Below, one piece after another: positions 34,203 to 43,298 of a stretch of DNA of 64,000 nt; position 1 is the stretch's first letter; the number at the start of each line of letters is the position of its first letter. The notes under the pieces are model-generated. The model was not told where the DNA came from and ran no database searches. It saw only the letters and a list, made by a program, of their open reading frames with translations. Source of the DNA: Pseudarthrobacter sp. NIBRBAC000502772 (lineage in GTDB: Bacteria > Actinomycetota > Actinomycetes > Actinomycetales > Micrococcaceae); contig NZ_CP041188.1 of NCBI RefSeq assembly GCF_006517235.1, forward strand, positions 372,001 to 436,000, read 5' to 3'. Made by a program: the position numbers and the translations under genes.

Positions 34203-35294
34203 ATGCGCACCTGGCAGAGCAAGGCACTGCACTTCGACATTCACGGCCGCATCACGATCCGCGTCGACGCAAAGGCGCCGTCAGCGACCCAGCTCCAGAG
34301 CATGTTGGCGTGTTTCGCCACCGACACCGAACGGCCGGCCGACATCGTCGTCGACGCCGGGCCGGAGCCAATGCCGGATGCGGGTCTGCTCGAGCACGAG
34401 CTCGCGTACACGGGGAACAGCGTGCGCTTCCAAGCCGATCGGGTCCAGATCGTGAGGGACGCAGAGCAGTGGCGCATTCACGGGCCGGGCGAGCTGTTGA
34501 CCTCCGTGGTCCCTGTTCTCGATGTCGCCATGGTCGGTCGAGGAGCCGGCATGATCCACGCGGCAACGATGGCGTACCGGGGTCACGCGATTGCGCTTCC
34601 GGCCGCCGGAGGGACCGGTAAGACGAGCACCGCTGCCAAGCTGATGCGGCGCGAGGGGTGGTCGTTCATGGGTGACGACTGGGCCTTCCTCGCCGAGGAC
34701 GCCACACTGCTCGGCTACGCGAAGCCGATGTTCATCAAGCCGCACCACCGGGCCATCTACCCGCACCTTTTCGAAGGTGTCCGGAAACCCCTCGTCCCGT
34801 CACAGCTCTCGAAGAGCGTCGGCCGTCTCACGACGGTGGTGCATCCATACGTCATCCGTTATCCGCGCCTCGCGGACTTCTCCAGGCGATGGTCGCCGGA
34901 GCACCGCATGGTCGAGGCGGGGACCGCGTTCCCGGGGCGAGAAGTGACGACCTCGGCCCCGCTCGCGGCTGCCATCTACATCGAGCGCTTCGAGGGCGCC
35001 CGGTCTCGGATCGTCGAGCGGACGAGCGACTGGATGGTCGACCGCATGATCGGCAACTTCCACATCGAGATGGCGGGCTTTTCGCAGCGGGTCGTGACTG
35101 GCCTGGCGGCCACGTCCGTCCTCCCGTGGCGCGAGCACTTCGCGGCGAAGGGGGTCGTGCTGAGCAAGGCACTCGACGGACGTCCCTGCCACCTGCTGCA
35201 GGTGCCCTCCGCGTACACGGCGGACGAAGCGTCGGACGACATCGTCCGGTACCTCGAGGAGCTGCTGCCGTCGGTCCTCGACCAGGAGGCCTGA
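34203..35294 (+). CDS. HPr-kinase-like P-loop protein of polysaccharide locus
   Basis: This 363-residue protein contains an HprK/P-like kinase core: P-loop AAGGTGKTSTAAKL (Lys140) followed by REGWSFMGDDWAFL, which matches the HPr-kinase pattern where Asp residues follow the loop. The regulatory N-terminal half (1-110) is not that of Gram-positive HprK. Such HprK-related proteins are found in bacterial surface-glycan and peptide-maturation clusters, where the substrate is unknown. It starts at ATG 34203 after AGGAGACGACC and is the first gene of a seven-gene operon. Confidence 0.75.
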   Translation: MRTWQSKALHFDIHGRITIRVDAKAPSATQLQSMLACFATDTERPADIVVDAGPEPMPDAGLLEHELAYTGNSVRFQADRVQIVRDAEQWRIHGPGELLTSVVPVLDVAMVGRGAGMIHAATMAYRGHAIALPAAGGTGKTSTAAKLMRREGWSFMGDDWAFLAEDATLLGYAKPMFIKPHHRAIYPHLFEGVRKPLVPSQLSKSVGRLTTVVHPYVIRYPRLADFSRRWSPEHRMVEAGTAFPGREVTTSAPLAAAIYIERFEGARSRIVERTSDWMVDRMIGNFHIEMAGFSQRVVTGLAATSVLPWREHFAAKGVVLSKALDGRPCHLLQVPSAYTADEASDDIVRYLEELLPSVLDQEA

Positions 35295-35295
35295 G

Positions 35296-36126
35296 GTGCG
35301 GGACACAGAGAGTCACAGCCTTGCCGAGGTCACCGCGGTCGTTCCGGCCCGCAACGCGGAGCACCTGCTCCCGCGCTGTCTGGGGGCCCTGCGTCAGTCA
35401 GGTGTAGCCGAGATCATCGTGGTGGACGGATGCTCCACCGACCGCACCGTCGAGCTCGCCCTCGCGGCCGGTGCCCGGGTCCTGAGTGACGAGGGGCGCG
35501 GCCTGCCATGGGCTCGAACGCTCGGTGTGCAGAGCAGCAGCACCCGTTGGGTCCTGCTCGTCGACGCCGACGTCGTGTTCGGGCCCGCAGGGGTTGCCGA
35601 CCTGCTCGCGGAGCTGGTCGAGGGCGGCTACGACGCCCTCCAGGCCGGTCTGGAAAGTGTCGCCGGACCGGGCTACTGGGGGCAGGCGCTGGCACATCAC
35701 CATCGCACCGGCCGCAGCCGCAACTGGTTCGGGCTCGTGGCGACGGTCGTGGACCGGGACCTGATGCTGGGCGTGGGTTTCGACGACTCGTTCAAGTCGG
35801 GAGAGGACATCGAGCTGCGTTGGCGGATGCGGGAGTCAGGGCTGCGAACGGCGGTGTCACGCCGGGTCGTCGTCGAACATCGTTTCGCCGCAGACGACTT
35901 CGACTTCGCGCTCGACCAGTTCCTCATGGACGGAACGGGTCTGGGACGTATGGTCCGCAAGCACGGCTGGCGCGGTGCGAGGTTGGCGCTGCTGCCCTTC
36001 GCCGCGGCAGTCCGGGGCAGCGCCTTGAGCCTCGCCGCGGGCCAGCCTCGGTGGCTGCGCTACTACTTCGCCTTCTGCTGGTATAACTACGCAGGCCTGG
36101 CGAAGGGGTTGCGTCGTGAGCGCTGA
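35296..36126 (+). CDS. Family 2 glycosyltransferase
   Basis: This 276-residue GT-A enzyme starts VTAVVPARNAEHLLPRCLGAL, contains VVDGCSTDRT and the metal-binding VLLVDADVVFG (DxD) and, later, the acceptor region FDDSFKSGEDIELRWRMRE. It would transfer a sugar from a nucleotide donor to a lipid-linked or glycan acceptor. A C-terminal hydrophobic region may attach it to the membrane. GTG start, 1 nt after the HprK-like stop, with AGGAGG overlapping the end of that gene. It overlaps the flippase gene by 11 nt. Confidence 0.88.
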   Translation: MRDTESHSLAEVTAVVPARNAEHLLPRCLGALRQSGVAEIIVVDGCSTDRTVELALAAGARVLSDEGRGLPWARTLGVQSSSTRWVLLVDADVVFGPAGVADLLAELVEGGYDALQAGLESVAGPGYWGQALAHHHRTGRSRNWFGLVATVVDRDLMLGVGFDDSFKSGEDIELRWRMRESGLRTAVSRRVVVEHRFAADDFDFALDQFLMDGTGLGRMVRKHGWRGARLALLPFAAAVRGSALSLAAGQPRWLRYYFAFCWYNYAGLAKGLRRER

Positions 36127-37399
36127 GCGGGGGACCACTGTCAGGGACGGCTCGACCGCCCGGCACTCCGCCTTGCGCAGCTCGCTCGGCCTCATCGTGG
36201 GCAAGGCCGCCCAGACAGGCGCGGGTTTCGCCTTCTGGGTAGTGGCCGCGCGCGCGACGTCCGACCGTGAAGTCGGGCTCACCATGGCCGCCGTCGCGGC
36301 GGTGATGATCTGCACGCAGCTCGCGGTGCTGGGCGCCGGGTCGGCCGTGATCGTCGCGGTGGGGCGAGGGGAGCCGCCCGCGCGGGTGCTGGACGCCGCG
36401 TTCGCCATCGTGGGGGTCGCCGGCACCGTGCTGGCCCTCGGCTACCTCGTGCTGCAGTCGGCCGTGACGCCGGACACGGCCTCGCTATCGGTTCTCTTCT
36501 GGCTCACGTTCCTCGTGGCTGCCGTCACCGGCACCCTGGTCATCGTGCTGGACCAGGCGCTCGTGGCGTTGGGACGCGGTGCCAGCGCGAGCTTAAGATA
36601 CGCGTTGGGCGGCGGGGTCTCACTCGGGGCTGCAGCGCTCGTGGCCTGGAGGGCGCATGGCGCCTCCGCCGACGTGCTGATGGCCTGCTGGACCCTCGGG
36701 ACGACCGTGGCGTGCGTGGTCGGCGCAGTCCAGCTGCGAAGACTGGTCGGCTACCGGCCGCGGTTGTCCTTGCGCCCGGCGCGCGGCCGTCCACTGCTGG
36801 CGGTGGGCCTTCCGTACCAGCTCCTCACCCTCACCGAGCGCGCTCCGGGGCTGGTGCTGCCGCTCCTGCTCGCGCACATGGTGGCGCCGGAGGCAGCTGC
36901 CTACTGGTATCCCGCATGGATGATGGCCTGGGCCGCCTACTCCGCTCCGATGCTGATGGGCATCGTCCAGTTCTCCGAGGGTGTCCGGGACCCGGCCCGC
37001 CTGGTGTCGACCACCTGGGCGAGTCTCCGTTGGTCACTCGTCGTAGGAGGTCTGACTGCCGCCGTCCTCGTCCTCCTCGCTCACCCGCTGCTCAGCCTGC
37101 TGGGGGAGCGGTACGCCGACTCGTCCGCCGGAGCTCTGCGGTGGTTGGCGGCCGGACTGGTGCCGTACGCGGTGCTGCAGGCCTACAACGCCGTGTGCCG
37201 GGCCCTCGGTCGCTACACGGAGGCCATCGTGGTCGGCGTGATGCTCGGAGTCGCCCTCTGCGCCGCAGCGCTGTGGACCGCCGACAGGGGCCCCACCGCC
37301 ATGGCCCTTGCGTGGCTGGTGGTGCTCTCCATTGTGGCCGCGGCGGTCGGACTCCGGCTGGTCGCCGTCCTCCGACGCATAAGGAAGGACGCACGATGA
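36116..37399 (+). CDS. Wzx-like polysaccharide flippase (MATE/MOP superfamily)
   Basis: This 427-residue protein has about 12 membrane helices and begins RSSLGLIVGKAAQTGAGFAFWVVAARATSDREVGLTM, the typical start of polysaccharide/O-unit flippases (LGL-G/K-...-ARxxxxxEVG). It would move lipid-linked oligosaccharide across the membrane. GTG start at 36116; the gene overlaps the upstream GT and the next gene by a few bases, showing tight coupling. No tail extension. Confidence 0.82.
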   Translation: MSAERGTTVRDGSTARHSALRSSLGLIVGKAAQTGAGFAFWVVAARATSDREVGLTMAAVAAVMICTQLAVLGAGSAVIVAVGRGEPPARVLDAAFAIVGVAGTVLALGYLVLQSAVTPDTASLSVLFWLTFLVAAVTGTLVIVLDQALVALGRGASASLRYALGGGVSLGAAALVAWRAHGASADVLMACWTLGTTVACVVGAVQLRRLVGYRPRLSLRPARGRPLLAVGLPYQLLTLTERAPGLVLPLLLAHMVAPEAAAYWYPAWMMAWAAYSAPMLMGIVQFSEGVRDPARLVSTTWASLRWSLVVGGLTAAVLVLLAHPLLSLLGERYADSSAGALRWLAAGLVPYAVLQAYNAVCRALGRYTEAIVVGVMLGVALCAAALWTADRGPTAMALAWLVVLSIVAAAVGLRLVAVLRRIRKDAR

Positions 37400-39186
37400 G
37401 ACACTCGGTGACCGGCACGGTCGATGCGACCAGCCGCACGGAGGGACGCTGGAAGCCCCGCGACGTGTGGTGCGCACTGGCGGGCGTCGTGTCGCTGGCG
37501 CTTGCCGCGGGGGCCGCCTCCACGGTGGCCGTACCCGTGAACAGCGACCTGGGGCTCGTCGCCGTGCTGCCCTACCCGTTCTGGGCGGGGGTTCTGCTTC
37601 TGAACGTCGCCTTCGTCGTGGCGCTGCGGGGGGATGCCGCGGGCCCGGCGCGCCGCCCGGTCATGGTGTGGCTCGTCGTGGTGCTCGTGCTCGTGCTCTT
37701 CGGGACCGCAGCCTTCGTGACGGACGTACCGCGGGGTGAGGTCGCGTTCCGTCATCTCGGCATCGCCGACGCCCTCTCGGGCACCCAGGGGATCGCGCCG
37801 GACACCGACGCGTACTTCAACTGGCCGGGTTTCTTCGCCCTCCTGGCGGCGGTGCTCGAGGCGACCGGTCTCGACCCGGTGGCCGTTGCCCTGTGGGCAC
37901 CGGTGCTCAACATGGGTCTGTGGCTCGCTGCCCTGGGCGTGCTGACGGGCTACCTGACGCGCGATCCGCGACGGCGCTGGCTCGTGCTCTGGATCTTCTG
38001 TCTCGGCAACTGGCAGGACCAGGACTACCTGTCTCCCCAGGCTTTCGGCTTCTTCCTGTACCTCGTCGTGGTCGCGCTGCTCATCGGCCCGTTGGCCGCG
38101 CGGACCCCCGAGTTCCACGGCTACCGACGCGCCGACCTGGCGGCATGGTGGCGAGGGCGGTCGCCCGCCGAGCCCCGGCCGGGGCACCGTGTGAGCGCCC
38201 TCGTGGTGACCCTATTGCTCGTCACTGTCATCTGCGCGAGCCATCAGCTGACGCCGTTCATCGTGCTCATCGCCATCACCGCTCTCACCCTGAGCGGACG
38301 TGTCTGGCCCAGCCGGCTGCCCCTGATCACCGCCGTCGTGCTGACGCTCTGGCTCGTCTACCCCGCGAGTGCATACCTCATCGGGAACCCACCCCTGGCG
38401 GAAGCAGGACTGCTGGCCGCGACCGAGGCGAACGTCATCGACCGCCTGAGCGGGACCGCTGGTCACGTGCTCGTGGTGCAGGTCCGGATCGTTCTCACCC
38501 TCGTGTTGTGGGCACTCGCCGCGGCGGGGGCGGTGCGCGACCGGCGCAGAGGACGTCTCGACATTCGGGTAGTCCTCCTGGCCGTCGCCCCACTGCTGCT
38601 CTTCCCCGCGCAGCTGTACGGCGGGGAGATGCTCATCCGCGTCTCGCTGTTCGCGCTGCCCTTCATCGCCTTGCAGGCGTGCTCGGTCCTCCTTCCCACG
38701 GACGGCAGCACACGCCCCTCCTCCCGCGCCGCGGGGGGCCTCGTCCTCACCTGCTTCCTGCTGGCCGTGCTGACCGTGACGGGCCGTTTCGGGAACGCCC
38801 AGTATGACGTCTTCACCGACCCTGAGATCGCCGCCGTCGCCGCCGTGCAGCGTCTCGCGCCCCCCGGCTCGACGATCATCTCGGCTGCCCACCCGACGCC
38901 GTGGCGCAGCGAGGCCTACCTCGACCACCGGGCCCGGACGATCGACGACATGTGCCGGTCCGACTTGTCGACGGCGACGTGCGGCCCACTCGTCTACGAC
39001 TACGCCCGGCACAGCCCTGGCGGTGCCGTCGTATTGCTCACGCGCTCGTCGGAGGCGAGTCTCGTGCTCCAGGGCTCCAGCAGCACGGGCGGCTTCGCCG
39101 AGCTGGAGAAGTGGCTGAGCACGCAGGACGGCGTGGAGCTCGCGTTCAGCAACGTCGACGCACGCGTGTACCGGGTGACGCCATGA
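37396..39186 (+). CDS. Large polytopic membrane protein, possible GT-C glycosyltransferase or polymerase
   Basis: This 596-residue protein has a dozen or more membrane helices and a soluble C-terminal part (about 470-596). The extracytoplasmic loop after helix 3 contains SGTQGIAPDTDAYFNWPGFFALLA. That segment, and the long loop with LGNWQDQDYLSPQAFGFFLYL, suggest a GT-C-type transferase or Wzy-like polymerase rather than a transporter, but no certain family is recognised. Start ATG 37396 in an ATGA overlap; the frame is open far upstream within the flippase gene but that is a coincidence of the GC-rich sequence. Confidence 0.7.
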   Translation: MRHSVTGTVDATSRTEGRWKPRDVWCALAGVVSLALAAGAASTVAVPVNSDLGLVAVLPYPFWAGVLLLNVAFVVALRGDAAGPARRPVMVWLVVVLVLVLFGTAAFVTDVPRGEVAFRHLGIADALSGTQGIAPDTDAYFNWPGFFALLAAVLEATGLDPVAVALWAPVLNMGLWLAALGVLTGYLTRDPRRRWLVLWIFCLGNWQDQDYLSPQAFGFFLYLVVVALLIGPLAARTPEFHGYRRADLAAWWRGRSPAEPRPGHRVSALVVTLLLVTVICASHQLTPFIVLIAITALTLSGRVWPSRLPLITAVVLTLWLVYPASAYLIGNPPLAEAGLLAATEANVIDRLSGTAGHVLVVQVRIVLTLVLWALAAAGAVRDRRRGRLDIRVVLLAVAPLLLFPAQLYGGEMLIRVSLFALPFIALQACSVLLPTDGSTRPSSRAAGGLVLTCFLLAVLTVTGRFGNAQYDVFTDPEIAAVAAVQRLAPPGSTIISAAHPTPWRSEAYLDHRARTIDDMCRSDLSTATCGPLVYDYARHSPGGAVVLLTRSSEASLVLQGSSSTGGFAELEKWLSTQDGVELAFSNVDARVYRVTP

Positions 39187-39524
39187 ACGGCGTCAGCGTC
39201 AGCCGGCACACCTTGGTGCTCGGTCTCGCGGCCGTCGCGCTGTCGGTGGTGACGCTCGTCGGGCTGCCCACACCGCTGCAGGCGGTCGCCGCGATAGCGG
39301 TCCTGATCCTGCTCCCGGGGCAGGCACTGGCCCGACTCCTGCAGGTGACCGACCTCGCGCTCAGCGCTTTGCTCGTCCTGGCGCTCGGCCTCGCCACGCT
39401 CACGGCGGTCTCCACGGCGATGTTTTACCTCGCTGTGTGGTCCTGGCAGGCGTGCGTCGTCACGATGGGCGTCATTACCGTCCTCGCGTGCCTGGCACGC
39501 GCACGACAGGAGGCCGCGTCATGA
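39183..39524 (+). CDS. Small membrane protein (about four helices)
   Basis: This 113-residue hydrophobic protein includes LILLPGQALARLL, reminiscent of the start of DUF1616-type membrane proteins. It overlaps both neighbours by 4 nt (ATGA). No charged active site is visible, so it may be a partner or accessory for the large membrane protein encoded just upstream. Not a known family by eye. Confidence 0.6.
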   Translation: MNGVSVSRHTLVLGLAAVALSVVTLVGLPTPLQAVAAIAVLILLPGQALARLLQVTDLALSALLVLALGLATLTAVSTAMFYLAVWSWQACVVTMGVITVLACLARARQEAAS

Positions 39525-39736
39525 TCGACGTCATTATCAACCTGGCGGGACTGCTCGCGGCTGCCGCCCTGCTCATCACCCTCATCGCGCTCGAGGTCCG
39601 ACGCGCCGGACCAGATGCCGGGCAGCCCACTCGCCTGCGGCTCCTTGGCCTAACGGTGGGCCCCATGGTCGTCGCCGTCATGTGGACGTTGTACGTGCTC
39701 CTCTTCCTTCCGCGATTGCTGGGACTGCTCACGTGA
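39521..39736 (+). CDS. Small two-helix membrane protein
   Basis: This 71-residue protein has two hydrophobic helices (about 5-25 and 46-68) with a basic loop containing RRAGPDAGQPTRLRLL. It overlaps the previous gene by ATGA and the next by GTGA. Conservation of such tiny coupled genes would support a role in the island. No family recognised. Confidence 0.6.
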   Translation: MIDVIINLAGLLAAAALLITLIALEVRRAGPDAGQPTRLRLLGLTVGPMVVAVMWTLYVLLFLPRLLGLLT

Positions 39737-40785
39737 GCCTCGCGGCGAGGTGGTGGCTCCTCAGCGACCTCCACCTGGGCGTGTCGGACGACGACCCCCG
39801 CTCCCCCGGCAGCGTGCTGCCCGAGTTCCTGCGCCGCGAGGTGCTCGCAGCCTCCGGTCCGCAGCAGCACGTCGCCTTCGTCGGTGACACGTTCGAGCTG
39901 GCCGGGTTCACCGAGGACGAGAGCCTGGCCCGGCTTGAGTCCATCCTCGCCCGCCACCCAGAGACGTTCCGGGCGCTGGCGGCGTGTGCCGCGCGCGGCG
40001 TGCAGCTGCACTTCGTGTGCGGCAACCACGACGTGGAGCTGGCCCGGCCCTCGGTTGCCGCCCGACTGTCGGCGCTGCTGTCACCCGCCGAGCCCACGCG
40101 GGTCCGGGTGCACCCGTGGTTCCTGCACGTGCCCCACGTGCTCGTGGCCGAGCACGGGCACCAGCACCACGCGCTGCACCGGATGCCCGAGGTACTCCGC
40201 GCGGCGGTCAACGGCACCGACGAGCTGAACCTACCCCCGCTCGCCGCCTGGAACGCCCATCCGTCGAGGTCGCGCCTGAGCCGTGCCGGGGCCGTTGCCC
40301 GGGCCTGCCTGGCGTCCGAGCGGGCGGAACGCCGAGTCCGGGAGCTTGCGTACGACGAGCTGTTGCAGACCGAGTCACTGCGGCTCGCGCTCGACGGGGT
40401 GGCCGTCCGGGACCTGGCGCGCCTGTCCCGGTTCCGGACGGTGTCGGCGCTCCCGGTCGCCGCGACTCGCATGGTGCTCGCGGCCGCCGGGCACAGAGTC
40501 GCCGGCGAGGAGGCTCCTGCAGCAGCGGGCCGGTTCGCACGTACGCTCGAGGAGCACGGTTCCGGGGTGGCCTGGTACGTCTCGGGCCACACCCACCGGG
40601 CCCTCGAGGCGGCGATCGAAGCGTCTCCCACCCGGTACGTCAACACCGGCACGTGGTGTTCGGACGTCCGTGGTCGCGGACCTGACCAGTCGGACCGTCG
40701 GGCGTTCCCGTACGCCGTGGTCGACGTCGCCGGCGACGGCACCACCAGCGGCGGGCTGCGGTACTGGCGTCCGGACGGTGGCTGA
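39733..40785 (+). CDS. Calcineurin-like metallophosphoesterase
   Basis: This 350-residue protein has all five metallophosphatase motifs: SDLHLG (Asp12, His14), GDTFE (Asp52), CGNHD (Asn98, His99), EHGHQH and SGHTH. Members include LpxH-like enzymes that cleave pyrophosphate bonds of lipid-sugar nucleotides and general phosphodiesterases. In a polysaccharide operon it could release or recycle a lipid diphosphate carrier; this is inference. GTG start at 39733 overlaps the previous stop. It is the last of seven coupled genes. Confidence 0.88.
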   Translation: MSLAARWWLLSDLHLGVSDDDPRSPGSVLPEFLRREVLAASGPQQHVAFVGDTFELAGFTEDESLARLESILARHPETFRALAACAARGVQLHFVCGNHDVELARPSVAARLSALLSPAEPTRVRVHPWFLHVPHVLVAEHGHQHHALHRMPEVLRAAVNGTDELNLPPLAAWNAHPSRSRLSRAGAVARACLASERAERRVRELAYDELLQTESLRLALDGVAVRDLARLSRFRTVSALPVAATRMVLAAAGHRVAGEEAPAAAGRFARTLEEHGSGVAWYVSGHTHRALEAAIEASPTRYVNTGTWCSDVRGRGPDQSDRRAFPYAVVDVAGDGTTSGGLRYWRPDGG

Positions 40786-40906
40786 GCCGTACCGGTGTCA
40801 GCGCATCGCCGGCGGCGAGCGGGGGAAGTATTCTGGCTCACCGCCGCAGGTCATTACCCGGACCGGCGTGGCTGACAAGTGACCTGGGCTCTGCCAGACT
40901 TCCGTC

Positions 40907-41329
40907 ATGGCTGAAAACAAGACCCAGGCAACCGGCGCCTCAGTGGACGAATTCCTGGCCGCAGTGGAGGACCCTGTCAGGCGCCGTGATGGCCTGCGGC
41001 TGCTGGCGCTCATGAGGGAGATCACCGGCAAAGAGCCCGAGATGTGGGGGCCGACCATCGTGGGCTTTGGGCGGTACCACTACAAATACGAGAGCGGCAG
41101 GGAAGGGGACGCGGCGGCGGTGGGCTTTTCACCCCGGAAGGCAAGCCTCTCGCTCTACGGGCTGATGTACGGGCCCGATGCTGCGGAACTGCTGCCCCGG
41201 CTCGGGAAGCACAAGACCGGTGCGGGGTGCCTGTACGTGAACAGGCTCGACGATGTGGACCAGGCGGTGCTGGCCGAGCTGATCAAGGCTGGCTACAGGC
41301 ACGTGACCACAGCCCTTCACAGCCCCTGA
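40907..41329 (+). CDS. DUF1801 family protein
   Basis: This 140-residue protein fits DUF1801: it starts ...VDEFLAAVEDPVRRRDGLRLLALMREITGKEPEMWGPTIVGFGRYHYKYESGREG and continues VGFSPRKASLSLY. The fold is a small helical-beta domain of unknown function, widespread in soil bacteria. The gene stands alone between the island and the ribosomal-protein operon. Confidence 0.85.
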   Translation: MAENKTQATGASVDEFLAAVEDPVRRRDGLRLLALMREITGKEPEMWGPTIVGFGRYHYKYESGREGDAAAVGFSPRKASLSLYGLMYGPDAAELLPRLGKHKTGAGCLYVNRLDDVDQAVLAELIKAGYRHVTTALHSP

Positions 41330-41430
41330 CTTCCCGCCTCCTGGCCAAAGCAACGCGGGGTCATTTAATGCCCCTCAAGAGGCTTTTTTCGGGCACTAAG
41401 TGACTTCGCGTTGCCTATGGAAGAGGGCAC

Positions 41431-41470
41431 CAAAAACCCCCGCCGCCGGTGACGGCAACGGGGGTTTTTG
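41431..41470. terminator. Bidirectional terminator at end of the rpsF-ssb-rpsR-rplI operon
   Basis: A perfect 12-bp stem (CAAAAACCCCCG / CGGGGGTTTTTG) with an inner GCCG-GTGA-CGGC tetraloop hairpin. It gives U-tracts on both strands, so it can stop rplI transcripts and transcripts coming from the DUF1801 side. Confidence 0.93.
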
Positions 41471-41500
41471 TGCAGTTTGAGGCTGCGTAACCGGAAAAGG

Positions 41501-41953
41501 CTACTTGCCTGCGACTACGTTGAGTTCGATCACAGCGGCAACGTCAGCGTGAAGGCGGACGTTGGCCTGGTAGGAACCAACCGACTTAATGTGTGCCGGC
41601 AGTTCAACCTTGCGCTTGTCGATTTTGCCAAGGCCAGCGGCCTCAACAGCGTCGGCTACGTCGGCCTGCTTGACGGTGCCGAACAGGCGTCCGGTCTCGC
41701 CAGCCTTGACGACGAGCTTGACCGGCTTGGCGGAGAGTGCAGCGGCCTGCTTCTGAGCGTCTTCCAGGGAAGCGTGCTCGCGGGCGGCGCGGGCAGTCTT
41801 GATGGACTCAACCTGCTTCTCGCCACCCTTCGACCAGGTCAGGGCGAAGTTGCGGGGCAGCAGGTAGTTACGTGCGTAACCGTCCTTGACCTCGACAACG
41901 TCGCCAGCGGCACCGAGACCGGTTACTTCGTGGGTCAGAATGAGCTTTGCCAT
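41501..41953 (-). CDS. rplI: 50S ribosomal protein L9
   Basis: This 150-residue protein has the classic L9 N-terminus [41 protein letters not shown] followed by the long helix and a C-terminal domain ([18 protein letters not shown]). It binds 23S rRNA domain V. Last gene of the rpsF-ssb-rpsR-rplI operon, followed by a strong terminator. In many actinobacteria dnaB follows rplI; here dnaB is about 10.6 kb further on. Confidence 0.97.
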   Translation of the reverse strand: MAKLILTHEVTGLGAAGDVVEVKDGYARNYLLPRNFALTWSKGGEKQVESIKTARAAREHASLEDAQKQAAALSAKPVKLVVKAGETGRLFGTVKQADVADAVEAAGLGKIDKRKVELPAHIKSVGSYQANVRLHADVAAVIELNVVAGK

Positions 41954-41970
41954 GTTAGTCAGTCCCTTCC

Positions 41971-42210
41971 TTAGCCGCGGCCAGCGCCGGAGTAGGGCAG
42001 CAGTGCAACTTCGCGGGCGTTCTTGATTGCCTGGGCGATCTTGCGCTGTTCCTGCACCGTGACGCCAGTGACGCGACGGGCGCGGATCTTTCCGCGGTCG
42101 GAGATGAACTTGCGCAGCAATGCTACGTCCTTGTAGTCGATGACAGTGATGTCAGCGGCCTTCAAGGGGTTGGACTTTGGTTTGGGCTTACGGAGTTCAG
42201 CCTTAGCCAT
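41971..42210 (-). CDS. rpsR: 30S ribosomal protein S18
   Basis: This 79-residue protein contains [55 protein letters not shown], the S18 core that partners S6 on 16S rRNA. Like other S18 proteins without a full Cys set, no zinc site is visible. Located between ssb and rplI; ATG start with GGAGCT-like site. Confidence 0.97.
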   Translation of the reverse strand: MAKAELRKPKPKSNPLKAADITVIDYKDVALLRKFISDRGKIRARRVTGVTVQEQRKIAQAIKNAREVALLPYSGAGRG

Positions 42211-42338
42211 CGTGGAGCTCCTATTCTATGGAGCCCGTGGATGTTGATCCACGGGATGGTGGTGGTCCGACAGCGGCAGCCGCATCAGGTGCCTTGCGGC
42301 ACTATCGGCGGTCCCGGCGTCGGGCCTAAATGATTGGT

Positions 42339-42920
42339 TTAGAAGGGAGGTTCGGAATCGGGGCCGTTGCCCCAGCCGCCACCTGCATTGGAGACACCGG
42401 GCGTCGCCCAGGGATCCTCCTGTGCAGCCGGCTGGTTGCCGCCACCGAAGCTTCCACCGGAGTTGCCGCCCTGGTTTCCACCAGTGTTGCCGCCTCCGAA
42501 GCCACCGCCGCTGTTGCCGCCGCCGAAGCCACCCTGACCACCCTGACCGCCGGAGCGCTGGGTGCGGTTGACCTTGGCATTGGCGTAACGCAGGCTCGGG
42601 CCGATTTCATCGACTTCGAGCTCGATAACGGTGCGCTTTTCGCCTTCTTTTGTTTCGTAGGAACGGCTCTTCAAACGGCCGGAAACGATCACGCGCATGC
42701 CCTTGGTAAGGGACTCGGCGACGTTCTCGGCTGCTTCACGCCAAACCGCTGCGCGGAGGAACAGGGTTTCCCCGTCCTTCCACTCATTGGACTGGCGGTC
42801 AAAGGTGCGCGGGGTGGAAGCGATGGTGAAGTTCGCGACTGCCGAACCTGACGGTGTGAACCGCAATTCCGGGTCACTGGTGAGATTACCGATGACCGTA
42901 ATAGTGGTTTCGCCTGCCAT
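42339..42920 (-). CDS. ssb: Single-stranded DNA-binding protein
   Basis: This 193-residue SSB has an OB fold at residues ~1-110 ([32 protein letters not shown]), a Gly/Asn/Gln-rich linker (115-175) and the protein-interaction tail SEPPF. It protects ssDNA at forks and recruits repair factors by that tail. It lies between rpsF and rpsR, as in most bacteria. The linker DNA has an imperfect GGxGGxxxGG coding repeat but no frame damage. Confidence 0.96.
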   Translation of the reverse strand: MAGETTITVIGNLTSDPELRFTPSGSAVANFTIASTPRTFDRQSNEWKDGETLFLRAAVWREAAENVAESLTKGMRVIVSGRLKSRSYETKEGEKRTVIELEVDEIGPSLRYANAKVNRTQRSGGQGGQGGFGGGNSGGGFGGGNTGGNQGGNSGGSFGGGNQPAAQEDPWATPGVSNAGGGWGNGPDSEPPF

Positions 42921-42992
42921 CTACTGCCTCCTTGTTCGATCCTGGGTGAAGAATTCGATCCTGCGGGTAAAGAATGAAAATCGGAGCTGAAA

Positions 42993-43298
42993 TTACTCAG
43001 CAACAACCTTCTGCTCTTCGGGGCGGGTGATCTTGGTGCGCATGATGGTCTCGTTAAGAGACAGCTGGCGGTCAAGTTCCTTGGCGGTGTCCGGCTTGGC
43101 GGTGAAGTTCACCACGGCGTAGATACCTTCGGACTTCTTCTTGATTTCGTAAGCCAGTCGACGACGGCCCCAGATGTCAACCTTTTCGATGGTTCCACCA
43201 TCGTTGGTGATGACGTTCAGGAACTTCTGAAGCGACGGCTCAACGGTACGCTCTTCGACCTCGGGGTCGATGATTACCATCAATTCGTAAGGACGCAT
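42993..43298 (-). CDS. rpsF: 30S ribosomal protein S6
   Basis: This 101-residue protein ([27 protein letters not shown]...) has the normal S6 fold pattern with [18 protein letters not shown]. It binds S18 in the small subunit. The start is ATG 43296-43298; a GTG at 43308-43310 falls inside the Shine-Dalgarno GGAGGTG and cannot be the start. The untranslated leader (to 43353) can fold so as to hide that site. Confidence 0.96.
   Translation of the reverse strand: MRPYELMVIIDPEVEERTVEPSLQKFLNVITNDGGTIEKVDIWGRRRLAYEIKKKSEGIYAVVNFTAKPDTAKELDRQLSLNETIMRTKITRPEEQKVVAE

Noticed and set aside
36712..37395. A long upstream extension of the large membrane protein inside the flippase gene
   Set aside because: Its Arg/Gly/Pro-rich sequence is an out-of-frame shadow; the ATGA junction and the membrane topology support the start at 37396.
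41368..41399. A second terminator around TGCCCCTCAAGAGGC and T6
   Set aside because: The stem is only 4-5 bp, and the perfect bidirectional hairpin at 41431-41470 already accounts for termination.
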